Below are positions 13,463 through 14,131 of a stretch of 14,131 nt of DNA, piece by piece. Location of the stretch: NCBI GenBank assembly GCA_016926315.1, contig JAFGOU010000421.1, forward strand, positions 1 through 14,131. The letters are read 5' to 3'. How positions within the stretch are numbered: the first letter of the stretch is position 1; each line of letters opens with the position of its first letter. The stretch comes from Chitinispirillaceae bacterium. GTDB taxonomy: Bacteria; Fibrobacterota; Chitinivibrionia; Chitinivibrionales; Chitinispirillaceae. The notes under the pieces are model-generated. The model searched no databases and was not told where the DNA came from. It saw only the letters and a program-made list of their open reading frames with translations. The position numbers were made by a program, and so were the translations under genes.

Positions 13463-14131
13463 ATGAAAATTACGCTGTGTCAGATCAATCCGGTGGTCGG
13501 AGACGTATCCGGAAACGCGGCAATAGTGTGTGATCGGGTGCGCTCGGTTGCAGGGGAACGTCCTGACCTGGTGGTATTTCCGGAACTTGCCATTCAGGGA
13601 TACCCGCCTCAGGACCTGCTTCTGCAGCGTTGGTTCATTGAAAACGGGGCGGCCGCACTGGCAAGGGTTCTCGCCTGTTCCCGTGAACATCCTGACGTGG
13701 GAATCGTCCTTGGAATGGCCCGGACCAATGATCTGGCCAGCGGCAAACGTCTTTCAAACAGCGCGTTGCTGCTCCGAAACGGTGAAACCGTTTTTTTCCA
13801 GGACAAATCCCTCCTGCCGACCTACGATGTGTTTTACGAGGCACGGTATTTCGACCCCGCCCCTTCCGTCTCGGTGTTTCCGTTCAAGGGGGAGCGCCTG
13901 GGTATTACCGTCTGCGAGGACGCATGGGGCAATGAGGATTTCCGGACCGGGACGTTGTATGGACGGGACCCGGTGGCCGATCTTGCCTCGCAGGGTGCGA
14001 CGCTGCTTATCAACATCGCCGCATCGCCTTTTCATATCGGCAAGGAGAACCTGCGCGCATCTCTTTTCAGCGGACACGCCAGGCGTCACGGCGTCCCCTT
14101 TTTGTATGTCAACCAGGTCGGCGGCAATGAC
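13463..14131 (+). CDS. nadE: Glutamine-dependent NAD+ synthetase, N-terminal part (3' truncated by window)
   Basis: Final step of NAD synthesis: amidates nicotinic acid adenine dinucleotide using glutamine-derived ammonia. The 223 codons present form the N-terminal nitrilase-type glutaminase domain with its triad: Glu41 in FPELAIQGYPP (39-49), Lys115 in DKSLLPTYDVF (114-124) and Cys151 in TVCEDAWG (149-156). The start MKITLCQINPVVGD matches the family N-terminus closely. GGGA lies six bases before the ATG. The ATP-binding synthetase domain, with its SGGxDS motif, must lie beyond 14131 and cannot be checked; full enzymes are about 540-680 residues. A stand-alone nitrilase is less likely because of the YPPQDLL and FYEARYFDP signatures. 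Confidence 0.93.
   Translation, partial: MKITLCQINPVVGDVSGNAAIVCDRVRSVAGERPDLVVFPELAIQGYPPQDLLLQRWFIENGAAALARVLACSREHPDVGIVLGMARTNDLASGKRLSNSALLLRNGETVFFQDKSLLPTYDVFYEARYFDPAPSVSVFPFKGERLGITVCEDAWGNEDFRTGTLYGRDPVADLASQGATLLINIAASPFHIGKENLRASLFSGHARRHGVPFLYVNQVGGND

Overview
The window looks like chromosomal DNA of a Gram-negative, probably uncultured bacterium of moderately high GC content. Evidence for an envelope with an outer membrane or periplasm: three probable lipoproteins, a macroglobulin of the bacterial type, and a lytic transglycosylase anchored by one membrane helix. The FHA-transglycosylase fusion, relaxed lipoboxes and TRASH-like lipoprotein would fit the Fibrobacterota/Chitinivibrionales or another FCB or spirochaete-like lineage. 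That placement is a guess; nothing here is a taxonomic marker. There are no rRNA, tRNA, phage, transposase or CRISPR features.

Layout. Bases 1-2503 (+) are the C-terminal part of an alpha-2-macroglobulin with an intact thioester motif. Converging on it is a minus-strand block, read from 6955 down to 2619: an FHA/transmembrane/lytic transglycosylase fusion, a PflX-type (COG1313) radical SAM protein whose start lies 2 bases after the previous stop, a MutY-like glycosylase without an iron-sulfur cluster, and thiamine-phosphate synthase (thiE). From 7153 to 11011 a plus-strand block holds a small cysteine-rich Tat-type lipoprotein, phosphoglycerate mutase gpmI, a GT4 glycosyltransferase and an AMMECR1-like lipoprotein. 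On the minus strand follow a lipoprotein with two TRASH/YHS-like modules (11100-11714) and a membrane GT2 glycosyltransferase (12149-13288). Between these two lies the only long gene-free stretch (434 bases), with an interrupted inverted-repeat element and hairpins. The 3' end carries the first 223 codons of glutamine-dependent NAD synthetase (nadE), divergent from the GT2 gene.

How the genes fit together. Several products are standard metabolism or repair (thiE, gpmI, nadE, MutY-like). The rest point to the envelope: a protease trap, a phospho-signal-linked wall enzyme, two glycosyltransferases and three exported cysteine-containing or AMMECR1-like lipoproteins. No complete new system can be proven. 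The best candidates for undescribed biology are the exported AMMECR1-like lipoprotein with a changed signature motif, the Tat-type lipoprotein with six CxxC pairs, the FHA-transglycosylase fusion coupled to a radical SAM enzyme, and the tandem TRASH-like lipoprotein lacking the first cysteine of each module.
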